DNA from: Nitrospinaceae bacterium
GTDB lineage: Bacteria > Nitrospinota > Nitrospinia > Nitrospinales > Nitrospinaceae
Reading direction: 5' to 3'
DNA length: 64,000 bases
Assembly: GCA_024644405.1 (NCBI GenBank)
Contig: JAHELC010000001.1
Span: 382,854-446,853 of the forward strand
The stretch's first letter is position 1. Each line of letters starts with the position of its first letter. Under the pieces are notes generated by a model. The model did no database searches. It saw nothing but the letters and a program-made list of their open reading frames with translations, and was not told the DNA's origin. Position numbers and translations under genes: made by a program. Shown here piece after piece: positions 1-8,561 of this stretch.

Positions 1-25
1 CTTTGATCAAATAAAAATGATTCAG

Positions 26-1075
26 TTACCGAATCTGTTTATGAATCATTTTTTTCAGCTCGAGATATTCCATGTTATTGCTTTCCAGGCTCAATGCCTT
101 TTCAATAGACTTCATGGCCTGGGGATATTTTTCCGCACCCATTTGAATCAAGGCGTTCATGTAAAAAGTACGCCCCTCAAGCATGGAATCGGTTTCTGCC
201 GATCGTGCACAACGAAATCCCAATCCAACGCCGTAACTGTTGTTCATGGGATCGTTCCAGAATCGATGGGTCGTTGTTACGGTTGCGCTAGGGGCATACC
301 AAGAACCCCCGCGGATGACTCTTTTTTTCCCGACAGCAATACGGTCCACGTAAGTGCCGGTAGCGCTCAGAAAGGCTCCTTCTTTTGGGCCGTTCGGATT
401 TAAGGCATGCCTGGAAGCTTTGTAGTAATGAGGGTCATACCAATCCTGCACCCACTCAAAAACATTCCCGCTCATGTTGTAGGCCCCATAAGTACTTTTA
501 CCATTGGGAAAAGAGTCCACATCCGCGGTGAATTCTTTCTGGCGACCGAAGTTCGCATTACTGGCGTTGAGTTCATTGCCCCAGGGATATTTGTAACCTT
601 CGGGACCCCGCGCGGCTTTTTCCCATTCCGCTTCGGTCGGGAGCCGTTTATTGGCCCAATTGCAGAAAGCCTTGGCGTCGTGCCAGTTCACTCCGCTGAC
701 CGGTTGTCTGGGCTGATTGCGTTTGTGGTCATCCCAGTAAGCGGGAGCCGGATGTCCGGTGGCTTTAATAAACTCTCCATACTGTTGGTTGGAAACTTCA
801 TACTTGTCGATAAGAAACGAATCCAAAATAACCGTGTGGGCAGGACCCTCATCGTGAAACGCTTCCCGTGAAACGGCGTATTTGAGTCGTTGCCTTTTTG
901 ACATTTTCTGGGTTTTGGGATTGACTTGCTTGTCCACCCCCATAAGAAAGGAACCCCCCGGAACTAGAACCATGTCTTCCGGTACTTGAGTCTCAGCCCA
1001 AGAGGTGGGAGCCCCCAAAAGGGCCGTCGCCAAGCAGGCAACCAAGGTGAGTTTGAGTTTTTTTTTCATGGTCAT
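26..1075 (-). CDS. Exported SUMF1/formylglycine-generating-enzyme-fold protein
   Basis: A signal peptide (about residues 1-27, ending S-W-A) precedes one SUMF1/FGE-type fold (about 33-290). The visible family blocks are MVLVPGGSFLMG, RLPTEAEWEKAARG, MSGNVFEW, RGGSW and the closing GFRCA. The last 50 residues look like a tetratricopeptide-type helical pair. Genuine FGE oxidases have a catalytic cysteine pair just after the RGGS block; the equivalent stretch here, RGGSWYAPSATVTTTHR, has no cysteine, so sulfatase activation is unlikely and the substrate or partner is unknown. ATG at 1075 follows GGAGGG by five bases; an ATG two codons later is an alternative. The fold assignment is strong and the function is open. 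Confidence 0.85.
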   Translation of the reverse strand: MTMKKKLKLTLVACLATALLGAPTSWAETQVPEDMVLVPGGSFLMGVDKQVNPKTQKMSKRQRLKYAVSREAFHDEGPAHTVILDSFLIDKYEVSNQQYGEFIKATGHPAPAYWDDHKRNQPRQPVSGVNWHDAKAFCNWANKRLPTEAEWEKAARGPEGYKYPWGNELNASNANFGRQKEFTADVDSFPNGKSTYGAYNMSGNVFEWVQDWYDPHYYKASRHALNPNGPKEGAFLSATGTYVDRIAVGKKRVIRGGSWYAPSATVTTTHRFWNDPMNNSYGVGLGFRCARSAETDSMLEGRTFYMNALIQMGAEKYPQAMKSIEKALSLESNNMEYLELKKMIHKQIR

Positions 1076-1112
1076 GCCATCCCTCCTTTTTATAATATTT
1101 TTTCAATGAATA

Positions 1113-1195
1113 TACATGGGCTTAATGTTTGTTTATAGTATTATCCAATAGATTAAACAAACTATAGACATGGCTGATAGTATTATGCCCATGTA
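1113..1195. repeat. Nested inverted repeat, MITE-like
   Basis: The ends tacatgggcttaat (1113-1126) and attatgcccatgta (1182-1195) are inverted copies with one mismatch. Inside them tttgttta (1128-1135) and taaacaaa (1154-1161) form a second perfect inverted pair. The 83-bp unit lies upstream of the SUMF1-fold gene in a region without genes. It could be a small non-autonomous element or a regulatory/terminator-like structure. No clear target-site duplication is visible. Confidence 0.4.
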
Positions 1196-1359
1196 AAATT
1201 ACAGAATCAAGCAGGGTTCGCTTCGTTCTTCGCGATTTGCCTTTGAACGCCCAGGCAGCGTGACGAACGCATAAATCCCCCTCATTCAAATAGACCGCAT
1301 TTGGAGGAAAATATTCGAATTATTTAGCAACTAAGAGGTCTAAAGGGGCTAACTGGTAA

Positions 1360-1733
1360 TGTGGACGGTCCGCCGCCAAGGCGAACCATTGCGCCGGCGT
1401 GCAGGGCATGTACTGGCAGGTGCACAATGCCCTATTCGAAAACCAAGACAAATTGAAGCAAGGTAAATTGAAGTGATTGCCGAAAAAATTTCACTAAATA
1501 AGAAGGCGTTTCTTTGGTGCATGAAAGGTGATCGCTTTAAGGAGAAATTCGGCAAGGACGTTTCTGATGCTGTCAAAGCTCAGATCACGGGCGCGCCGAA
1601 CTTTGTTCTGGGCATGACGACAAACAACTTGGTCAATGGAGCCCGCCTGGTGGGGGCGCAACCCCTTGTCGCGTTTGAGAGTCATGTTCAAAAGCTTCTC
1701 AAAAACACTGAGAGCAAAACAAAAACCAACTAA
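1360..1733 (+). pseudogene. Decayed DsbA/thioredoxin-fold oxidoreductase, C-terminal half only
   Basis: Two overlapping frames together read like the second half of a DsbA-type exported thioredoxin. Frame one (about 1360-1473) contains CAGVQGMYWQVHNALFENQ, which matches the helical segment of the family, then hits TGA at 1474. The neighbouring frame (from 1473) continues with ITGAPNFVLG, the cis-proline region, and GAQPLVAFESHVQKLL at the end. The N-terminal half with the CxxC active site is missing, and an in-frame stop precedes 1360. A frameshift plus 5' loss explains the picture. The 86-residue open frame alone should not be taken as an intact protein. Confidence 0.7.
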
Positions 1734-1920
1734 TAACGGCTTCTCTATCAGATATATTCAAGTGACGTAAATGTCCGCTTTGGGCCGTCAAAAGTCGGTC
1801 GAAAACTGACATTCGGTTGTGGTACAACTTAAAGGGGCAGGTCAGCTGGTTGTTTAGTTAGGGCCACTTCCCTGTAACAAGTGGCGGTTTTTCCCAACAA
1901 AGGGTAACAGGAGGATAATT

Positions 1921-2277
1921 TTGTATATATTGCGAATAGTCTTTTGCGTTGTAACCTTGTTGTTATTAGTTACTGATAAAGGATTTTCGGAAAACCTCAT
2001 AACTCTGGATAAAAGTAGGTCAGAAGCTCGCCAACTATACCACTTGGTAGTTAAGGAATATAAAAAGAGGGCAACACTCGAAGACCCAGACGCACAGTGG
2101 TGGTACAACCTCGCAAAACCTTTTGGTAAAATTGCTTACTTAAACTCAACAGTCCTCCCACAAGCTATCATTGAATTTGAGGAACTTATTCGCCAAAAAC
2201 CCAATATACTTATGGCTCAGCGGGGATTGAAGGTGGCACAGTTAATGCTAAATTACAAACCGACAAAAATACCCTAA
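1921..2277 (+). CDS. Small exported protein of unknown function
   Basis: The frame opens with TTG seven bases after a GGAGG ribosome-binding site. Residues 1-23 form a typical signal peptide or anchor (positive charge near the start, long hydrophobic core, then G-F-S-E). The mature part is about 95 residues, charged and helical. Its end (about 78-112, LPQAIIEFEELIRQKPN onwards) resembles a tetratricopeptide helix pair. No family is recognised. It stands alone between the DsbA-like remnant and the carbonic anhydrase gene, with gaps of more than 180 bases on both sides. Confidence 0.6.
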   Translation: MYILRIVFCVVTLLLLVTDKGFSENLITLDKSRSEARQLYHLVVKEYKKRATLEDPDAQWWYNLAKPFGKIAYLNSTVLPQAIIEFEELIRQKPNILMAQRGLKVAQLMLNYKPTKIP

Positions 2278-2560
2278 AAGAACATGTAGAGACTTTTTTT
2301 ATTTTGCCAATATGCCTTAATTGATTTGAGAGCGTGACGCTGGTGTAGGCATAGTATAAAGGGAGGTGCATTTAAGGGGCCGGCCAAGGGAAAATGTCTG
2401 AATTTTGGATGCACGGAAATATAATTTAACGGCTCTGCTTTATAGGAGAGAGAACATAAGGTCCATCATACCCAAGGCTGAAACTCTGGCTTAATTTATG
2501 ATATAACGTGCTGGGGCAGCTCAATAAAATAAACAACTAGTAGTTTTTTAACCTTTAGTC

Positions 2561-3343
2561 ATGAAAAAACTTATTTTTATATCTACAGCAACATTTTTTT
2601 TAATATCTTATTTAGGGTGGGCCAAAGCTCAAGAAAAAAATATTTTTTTGGGATATGAAGGCGGTACTGGCCCCATGGATTGGGTGGAACTTGCAGATTT
2701 TCTAACACTAGACCTTTATCTGTGCCGAGAAGGCGCACATCAATCTCCCATAGACATAAAAAATGTTCAAGACCGCAATATTCCAGGCCTTAAGCTAGAA
2801 GGTATAGTTTCTGACTATTCTGCAACACCTATTCGTATTATAAACAACGGCCATACTATTCATTTAAATTATAATTCTGGTAGTAAGATTAACTGGAAAA
2901 ACAAAACTTTTGAATTAATTCAATTCCATTTCCATTCCCCCAGTGAGCATACTATTAATAAAAAACACTATGACATGGAGATGCATCTAGTTCACAAAAC
3001 ACAAGATCATCAATTTCTAGTCATAGGAGTTTTAATAAAGAAAGGAAAATACAACTCACATATTCAAAAATTTTGGGATCGAATTCCTAATATGAAAAAC
3101 AAAGAAGTGTCTTATCAAGATGATCGTTTTAATATTAAAAATCTGCTGCCCACAGTAAAAGAATACTTTTATTATTCGGGCTCTCTAACTACTCCACCAT
3201 GCTTAGAAAATGTAAGTTGGTTTATTCTTAAAACTCCAATTGAAATATCGAGTGATCAAATTAATTATTTTCAAAATTTTATTGATCATAATGCTCGCCC
3301 AACACAAAAGTTAAATGACCGCGTTGTCACGAATGTGAAATAA
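2561..3343 (+). CDS. Periplasmic alpha-class carbonic anhydrase
   Basis: The protein should interconvert CO2 and bicarbonate outside the cytoplasm. A signal peptide covers about residues 1-23. Zinc ligands are visible as H123 and H125 in QFHFH and H142 in EMHLVH, with the gatekeeping glutamate E129 in SEHT. QSPIDI (61-66), the C-terminal SGSLTTPPCLENVSW block and the NARPTQ tail are standard for the family. C55 and the cysteine of TTPPC fit the disulfide usual in bacterial enzymes. At 260 residues it is full length. The gene is noticeably AT-rich compared with genes after 5900, which suggests separate acquisition. Neighbours give no pathway context. Confidence 0.95.
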   Translation: MKKLIFISTATFFLISYLGWAKAQEKNIFLGYEGGTGPMDWVELADFLTLDLYLCREGAHQSPIDIKNVQDRNIPGLKLEGIVSDYSATPIRIINNGHTIHLNYNSGSKINWKNKTFELIQFHFHSPSEHTINKKHYDMEMHLVHKTQDHQFLVIGVLIKKGKYNSHIQKFWDRIPNMKNKEVSYQDDRFNIKNLLPTVKEYFYYSGSLTTPPCLENVSWFILKTPIEISSDQINYFQNFIDHNARPTQKLNDRVVTNVK

Positions 3344-3761
3344 ATTATTTTGAGATTTTGTATTTGAAATCTGGGCATGAGTACCATTTGACTTTGCCGG
3401 TTAATTAGTTTTATTCGTTGATTTCGTGCTGGCAGCAAAGAAACAAGCTGGATGGGATAGTGCGAGTCTTCCTGCGGGCCCATTTAGAGCCACTTCTCAG
3501 TTGCAGGGAATGTCCGCTTTGGGTCGATTCCAGCCATTTAGCTTTCAAATAATCCACCCTTTCAGGCCATTATCCTAACATATCGGTAACAGGGGGAGGA
3601 CGGGCGTTTATGGCGTCTCCGTTCGGCCCAAAGCGGACATTTGACTTGGCAGGCACAACCAAACCTCCCCGCGGGGTCATCTCCGGTAAAACTGAAGGGA
3701 ATAAAGCCCATTCCATTGGGGTCTTAATTAAAAGAAGCCCTATAAATCGGAGGTGGCTCAA
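3344..3761. other. Gene-poor gap with short dispersed repeats
   Basis: No convincing coding frame is present. The gap contains two opposed copies of a short word, aatgtccgctttggg at 3509-3523 and its inverse within 3624-3642; a third copy lies at 1769-1783. The segment from about 3570 (tatcctaacatatcgg) resembles the sequence at about 5010 (tatcctaacataacgg) upstream of the gene at 5155, so parts of this region look like shared intergenic repeat material. Confidence 0.5.
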
Positions 3762-4496
3762 ATGCCTGACCAGGCAACGGGTTATTACATGGCGCGCAAA
3801 GAAACCCTGCTGAGAGAGTTCGATCACACTGTGTCTTTGATTGAAGATTTGTTGATCACACGTTTTGGCAAGGAATTCGCCAGCAGTTTGAAGATAGAGG
3901 TCCATCAGGAATTTGAGAAGCTCATTCCGGAGATCCCATTCATTTCGGGAGTCCGGGGCAAGCCGCTCAACACATTTCTCCTCGTCACCGCCCAGGAGCT
4001 TGCAGTCTATAAGGTCATGAAGAAACATGGCAAACCTGTTGGCGAGGCGTGGGAGCTGTGCCACGAGGCGATCCGCTTAAGAGCGGCAGAGATTCCGAAA
4101 TGGAAAAGATGGCTGTTGAGATATTTCATGTTTTCTCCGCTGGTGAGGATGATTGTGAAGAGGCGGGCCAGGAATCAGGAGAAGGCACATTTGGGGGACT
4201 TTGAGATTGAGTATCTTATTGGCGAGGGTGGCGATTTCGACTTTGGCGTCAATTACCTTCAATGCGGAAATCTGAATTTTGTAAAGAAACACGGTGGAGA
4301 GGAGTTCGCCCCATACGTCTGCATGTCAGACATTGCGTTGAGCGACGCCCTGGGATGGGGGCTCATCCGGACACAGACCCTGGCAGACGGCTGTCACCAT
4401 TGCGATTTTCGTTTTAAGAAAGGGGAAGCAACGCAAATTTCCTCCAAAACTCCTGAGGTGCAGGAAACGATTGAGAGAATATCATCCCGTTCGTAG
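3762..4496 (+). CDS. L-2-amino-thiazoline-4-carboxylic acid (ATC) hydrolase family protein
   Basis: The C-terminal third carries the family signature: VCMSDIALSDALGWGLIRT followed by Q-T-L-A-D-G-C-H-H-C-D-F-R-F. That stretch is typical of the ATC-hydrolase family, whose namesake opens the thiazoline ring during L-cysteine formation. The N-terminal half is helical, with no signal peptide or clear membrane segment. ATG at 3762 lies eight bases after GGAGG, so the GTG three codons earlier, which overlaps the ribosome-binding site, is unlikely to be the start. Many family members have no tested substrate, so only the family, not the reaction, is secure. Confidence 0.75.
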   Translation: MPDQATGYYMARKETLLREFDHTVSLIEDLLITRFGKEFASSLKIEVHQEFEKLIPEIPFISGVRGKPLNTFLLVTAQELAVYKVMKKHGKPVGEAWELCHEAIRLRAAEIPKWKRWLLRYFMFSPLVRMIVKRRARNQEKAHLGDFEIEYLIGEGGDFDFGVNYLQCGNLNFVKKHGGEEFAPYVCMSDIALSDALGWGLIRTQTLADGCHHCDFRFKKGEATQISSKTPEVQETIERISSRS

Positions 4497-4606
4497 CTTT
4501 CGCACCGGCCACATTCACAGCATACTCTTGCAATAGGCTTTGTCGATACAGGGCGGACATTTCACACAGTACGGAGGGGTGCCCTCTTCGACGGGTTGGC
4601 CGTTCC

Positions 4607-4969
4607 TTAAAGCTCATGTTCCTTGACAATGAATGCCGAAGATTGAGAGTGATCAATAAAATTCCCCTCATCTTCCAGGAGCGCGGCGCTCAATTTCTGC
4701 CCCTCCGGTGAACTCATAGCCTCCACCAGGTCTGCTTCGGATTCAAACCACACCTCGGCAACGCCATCGTATTCCGGCAACATGCCTCTCGAATTCCTCA
4801 GCCCCTCGTTTAAAGGGGTATCGACCGTAAGGGATTGCACGTATTTTTTGGCCCTCATAGTGCCGGCATTTTTCATAAAGAAAGGGCCATGTTTATTCAT
4901 CCAGTAATCCTGAAACTGCTCGCGAGTCATATCCGGGTGCCGACGCAAACACATCACAAATTTGATCAT
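4607..4969 (-). CDS. EthD-like dimeric alpha/beta-barrel protein
   Basis: A 120-residue single-domain protein that begins MIKFVMCLRRHPDMTREQF and continues with Y-W-M-N-K-H-G-P, then P-E-Y-D-G-V-A-E-V-W-F. This is the standard pattern of EthD-domain proteins, small ferredoxin-like folds that dimerise. Some members act in oxidative degradation or polyketide ring chemistry, but most are uncharacterised. ATG at 4969 follows AGGAG at good spacing. It is convergent with the ATC-hydrolase-like gene and stands alone, so the substrate cannot be inferred. Confidence 0.8.
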   Translation of the reverse strand: MIKFVMCLRRHPDMTREQFQDYWMNKHGPFFMKNAGTMRAKKYVQSLTVDTPLNEGLRNSRGMLPEYDGVAEVWFESEADLVEAMSSPEGQKLSAALLEDEGNFIDHSQSSAFIVKEHEL

Positions 4970-5154
4970 TTCAATAGACTCCTTTGACGGTCTCGTTTTT
5001 CAGGCGCTATCCTAACATAACGGAAACGGTGGAAGGCGGGGCCTCCGGTTTACGGCATACGGGGCGTATGTTAACATTGGCAGACGAGGCTGTGTTGATA
5101 TCCGGGGCGGACCAACCACAGGGAGTCCCGTTTTCAAAAGAGGAGGAACCCGCA

Positions 5155-5445
5155 GTGATCCTGCAGAAAGACAACCAATATGCGGTGGAGTGCCAGACCA
5201 AGGTTTCCAAACATTGCGTCCAACAGGGGGAGTATTGTGACAGCGAAGAGGATGCCCTGCTATGGGTCGAGTACGAATGCTGGATCGATTCGGGTGAGGG
5301 CTGGATCTGCACGACCTGCCACGAAACCATTATGAACAACATGGTGAAAATGCGAATAGAAAAGGAGTCGGCCGGACCCAAAAAACCCGACCGGGGGGAT
5401 GGGCTGGATAATGACCTGGAAAAAGGTATTGAGACAGTACTATAA
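5155..5445 (+). CDS. Small cysteine-rich hypothetical protein
   Basis: The start is taken as GTG at 5155, eight bases after AGGAGG; the open frame continues upstream to 4984 without a comparable site. The 97-residue product has six cysteines, including C-x8-C-x5-C and a later C-T-T-C, which could bind metal or form disulfides. The tail is charged. There is no signal peptide, so metal binding in the cytoplasm is the more natural guess. No family is recognised. The upstream DNA resembles intergenic sequence near 3570. Confidence 0.5.
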   Translation: MILQKDNQYAVECQTKVSKHCVQQGEYCDSEEDALLWVEYECWIDSGEGWICTTCHETIMNNMVKMRIEKESAGPKKPDRGDGLDNDLEKGIETVL

Positions 5446-5479
5446 CCGGCCGGAAACGAGTGACTCAGCTTTGTTGATA

Positions 5480-5803
5480 TTACCCCAGATACTTTACTTG
5501 AAAGTGCGTTTTCTCACGGTTGCAAGCGCCACAGCAATCGACAAACGTCTCAAATACCTCTGGTGCCTGTTGTTTCCATTGCTGCGTATTCGAAATGACA
5601 AGCTCAAAGGTATCGCCGTCCACAAGGTTAAATCGTGTCAGGCCCTCGTGTTCGCCCGCATTGAACATATCGGTCATGCATTCGATCCACGCATTGAGAT
5701 TCCAACCATACCCTTCGTAAAATCCCATTTTGGCCTGGAACTCGTTGTGAAATGAATCGAAGTCCTCAATCATGGCACCGTCAATTTCTACTGAATAATG
5801 CAT
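5480..5803 (-). CDS. Barstar-family (ribonuclease-inhibitor-like) protein
   Basis: The protein reads HYSVEIDG, then FHNEFQAKMGFYEGYGWNLN followed by A-W-I-E-C-M-T-D-M. This is the barstar fold pattern, including the helix that in Bacillus barstar plugs the barnase active site. No ribonuclease gene lies nearby. ATG at 5803 fits the usual family N-terminus; a TTG four codons earlier is possible, and neither start has a strong ribosome-binding site. Two adjacent cysteines (DCCGAC) near the C-terminus are unusual. It could be an orphan immunity gene or a barstar-like regulator. Confidence 0.75.
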   Translation of the reverse strand: MHYSVEIDGAMIEDFDSFHNEFQAKMGFYEGYGWNLNAWIECMTDMFNAGEHEGLTRFNLVDGDTFELVISNTQQWKQQAPEVFETFVDCCGACNREKTHFQVKYLG

Positions 5804-5945
5804 ATGGCGACTCAACTATAGGCTAAGTAGAATTATTTTTGCCTCGAATATACTTTAAGACGACCCAAAAAGCCAGTCGGCGATCACATTCAGGGCAAAC
5901 ACTGTCTTCACCAACAGCCAAAAAACAATTGTTTCTCCTTAATAA

Positions 5946-7430
5946 TTAAGTTCCGCAGAAGGTCTTGTAGGAGGGGTCCGGCTTCGGTTCGGCATAGGCT
6001 TCGTTGCCGGCGGCCTCGTCGAAGGGATGGTTCAACACCTCCAGCAATTTCGAGAAGGGTTGCATGTCTCCGTGGTAGACCGCGGCGGTCAGTGCCTCTT
6101 CGACCTTGTGGTTCCGCGGGATATAGATCGGATTGACCCGGTCCATGGCCTGCGCACACGTCTCGCCGACAGCACCCTCCTGTTCCAGGCGCTTCCGCCA
6201 GCGCCGCGCCCAGACGTCGAAGGCCCCCGACTGGTTGAACAGCTGGTGCACCGCGTCGCTGTCCCCGCGCACGGCCCGGGAGAGACGGCGGAAGACGAGG
6301 GTGAAATCCGCCTGTCCGTCTTTCATCACCCACAGCAGATCGTTGACCAGATCCAGGTCGTGAGGATCTTCCGTCGACAAACCGATCTTGGACCGCATTC
6401 CGGCGAGCCAGTGAGTCTCATAGAGGGGCTGGACCTTCTGGATCGCGTCGGTCAGCATTTCAATGGCCCGGTCCTGGTCCGGATCGACCAGCGGGACCAG
6501 CGTTTCCGCGAACCGGGTCAGGTTCCAGGACAGGATCTCCGGCTGGTTGGCGTAGGCATATCGGCCCCGGCGGTCGATCGAGCTGAATACCGTGCCCGGT
6601 GCGTAGGTGTCCATAAACGCGCAGGGGCCGTAGTCGAGGGTCTCGCCGGAGATCGCCGTGTTGTCGGTGTTCATCACTCCATGAATGAAACCGATGTGCA
6701 TCCACTTCGCCACCAGGGCCGCCTGGGCCTCGGCGACCACCTTGAAGAATGCCAGATAGGGATTTTCCGCACCGGTGGTATCGGGATAGTGCCGCGCCAG
6801 GGCGTAATCGGCGAGTTCGCGCACTTTGTCGACGCCGCCGCGCGCCGCGAAAAACTGGAAGGTGCCGATGCGGATATGGCTCGCCGCCACACGAGTGAGC
6901 ACCGCCCCGGGCAGAGGGATATCGCGGTACACGTGCTCTCCGGTGGTTACTGCCGCCAGGGCGCGTGTGGTCGGGATGCCGAGCGCGTGCATGCCCTCCC
7001 CGATCAGGTATTCGCGCAACGCCGGGCCCAGAGCCAGCTTACCATCCCCGCCGCGAGAGAACGGGGTGCGGCCCGATCCTTTCAGCTGGATATCGCGGCG
7101 GCGTTGCCGGGTGTCGATCACCTCGCCAAGGAGCAGCGCGCGTCCATCTCCCAGTTGCGGCGCGAATCCGCCAAACTGGTGCCCCGCATAAGCCTGGGCC
7201 AGGGGCTCTGCTCCCTCGGGGATTGCGTTGCCGGAGAAAATTGCCGCTCCCGCTTCCGAATCGAGGGCGGCCGGATCCAGGCCAAGTTCCCCGGCCAATG
7301 CATGGTTGAATTGCAACAGTTTCGGCGCGACCGCAGGCTCCGCCTTGCCGGGCACGAAAAAGCCTTCAAAGGTGCGGGCGAAGCTGTTATCGAAGTTGAA
7401 GTGCGGGTGCATACGGTCGTTTCCAGTCAT
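5946..7430 (-). CDS. selO: Protein adenylyltransferase SelO (YdiU/UPF0061)
   Basis: SelO is a pseudokinase-fold enzyme that transfers AMP to Ser/Thr/Tyr residues of proteins, linked to redox stress. The full-length protein (494 residues) shows GSGRTPFSRGGDGKLALGPA, HIRIGTFQFFA, HGVMNTDN with the catalytic region, and DYGPCAF for metal binding. A cysteine sits near the extreme C-terminus (K-T-F-C-G-T), where this family usually has cysteine or selenocysteine. It is the last gene of a tight minus-strand group: 29 bases separate it from the radical SAM gene and 82 bases separate that from queF. The group is strongly GC-rich, and its antisense open frames are shadows. Confidence 0.95.
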   Translation of the reverse strand: MTGNDRMHPHFNFDNSFARTFEGFFVPGKAEPAVAPKLLQFNHALAGELGLDPAALDSEAGAAIFSGNAIPEGAEPLAQAYAGHQFGGFAPQLGDGRALLLGEVIDTRQRRRDIQLKGSGRTPFSRGGDGKLALGPALREYLIGEGMHALGIPTTRALAAVTTGEHVYRDIPLPGAVLTRVAASHIRIGTFQFFAARGGVDKVRELADYALARHYPDTTGAENPYLAFFKVVAEAQAALVAKWMHIGFIHGVMNTDNTAISGETLDYGPCAFMDTYAPGTVFSSIDRRGRYAYANQPEILSWNLTRFAETLVPLVDPDQDRAIEMLTDAIQKVQPLYETHWLAGMRSKIGLSTEDPHDLDLVNDLLWVMKDGQADFTLVFRRLSRAVRGDSDAVHQLFNQSGAFDVWARRWRKRLEQEGAVGETCAQAMDRVNPIYIPRNHKVEEALTAAVYHGDMQPFSKLLEVLNHPFDEAAGNEAYAEPKPDPSYKTFCGT

Positions 7431-7459
7431 TTAGATTTCCAACGAGACATTATCCAGCG

Positions 7460-8479
7460 CTACACACAGTAAGGTGGAATCCCCTCTTCGACCGGTGTGC
7501 CGGGTTGGCCGTTTTTGATGTTCTGGAGGTTTTTGGCGGTGCCGGTGATCATTTTCTGCCGCGAAATTTCGATCTGCCGCATGATCTCGTCCGGTGAATC
7601 GGTGAGCAGGTTGCCGAACTTGGGCTGGCATTTCAAATTGCCGACGTCACAGCACGGCGTCATCTCCCCGGTCTGCTGGACGGTCATGATCTCAATCGTG
7701 CCGCGCGGGATGGTGCACTCCAGCGTGTTGACGTCTTTCGGGAACGGCTGCGACACCATGGCCCGCTGGCCGTGCTCGTCGACGTAAAACCCCAGGATCA
7801 TATTGACCCCGAACGTGAACCCCCCGGCGGTGGTGTAGCTCTCGATGTCTGCCATCGCGTTGTTGAATTCCGCTTCCGTGCATTCCGGCTTTTCGTTCAG
7901 AAGTTGTTCGATCCTCTCGCGATGTTTTTCCAGCAATGTGAGTGTTGGATGGAATTTCGCTCCCTGTTCCCCGAAAAATTGCTTCATGGTTTCAATCTGG
8001 GTCACCAGGTCCGGCACCTGTTCGAAAATCATGTTGACGATCAGTTCGTTCTGCAGTCCCAGGATTTCCTGCAACAGCGGTTTCTGGTGCTTTTCCCACA
8101 CCGTCGGGTACAGGGTGAAATCGACGCGCCCGCCCAGCTTCATGATATCCACCAGCCTGAGCCAGCGCGAGTGCGTGTTCGACTGGATGTCGAGGTTGGT
8201 GTGCAGGCGCACGTTGGGCGAGATCTTGCGGAAGATATGGAAAATTTCGACCAGGTGCGGGTTCTGCGACGGCTCGCCGCCGGTGAAGTTGATTTCCTGC
8301 TGGGCCAGCTGGTTGAACAGGTCGATCTGCCGGATCTTGTCGGCCATCACCTGCGCCTGCGCCGGCAGGAGGTGCCACTGACTGCGGTCGATCTGCATGA
8401 GCGGCTCGTAGACGTGGCAATAGGTGCACTCGTCCCGCACATAGCGGTTGCAATTGGCTTCGACAAAAATGTTTAACAT
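7460..8479 (-). CDS. Radical SAM protein with unusual cysteine spacing
   Basis: A cluster-binding motif appears near the N-terminus as C10-x7-C18-x2-C21, instead of the common C-x3-C-x2-C. The SAM-binding FTGGEPSQNP follows at about 65-74. Later cysteines (CCDVGNLKC and a final P-Y-C-V) could hold an auxiliary iron-sulfur cluster. No named family is recognised. At 339 residues with this spacing it does not look like QueE, although it lies directly after queF. Co-transcription with queF and selO is likely from the short gaps. The reaction is unknown. Confidence 0.8.
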   Translation of the reverse strand: MLNIFVEANCNRYVRDECTYCHVYEPLMQIDRSQWHLLPAQAQVMADKIRQIDLFNQLAQQEINFTGGEPSQNPHLVEIFHIFRKISPNVRLHTNLDIQSNTHSRWLRLVDIMKLGGRVDFTLYPTVWEKHQKPLLQEILGLQNELIVNMIFEQVPDLVTQIETMKQFFGEQGAKFHPTLTLLEKHRERIEQLLNEKPECTEAEFNNAMADIESYTTAGGFTFGVNMILGFYVDEHGQRAMVSQPFPKDVNTLECTIPRGTIEIMTVQQTGEMTPCCDVGNLKCQPKFGNLLTDSPDEIMRQIEISRQKMITGTAKNLQNIKNGQPGTPVEEGIPPYCV

Positions 8480-8561
8480 ATCTTATCCATTTCCTCCGCC
8501 AAGATTGTTTTCACCGCCTCGGCGCCAGCCTGAGGCGGAACTGGGAGCGGAGCCTCTCCGC

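Noticed and set aside
3610-3813. 67-codon frame overlapping the ATC-hydrolase start
   Set aside because: It overlaps the repeat region and a real gene in another frame and has no ribosome-binding site.
1100-5900. Integron cassette array (many small unrelated genes with repeats between)
   Set aside because: Genes lie on both strands and no attC-type pairs with proper core sites or integrase are visible.
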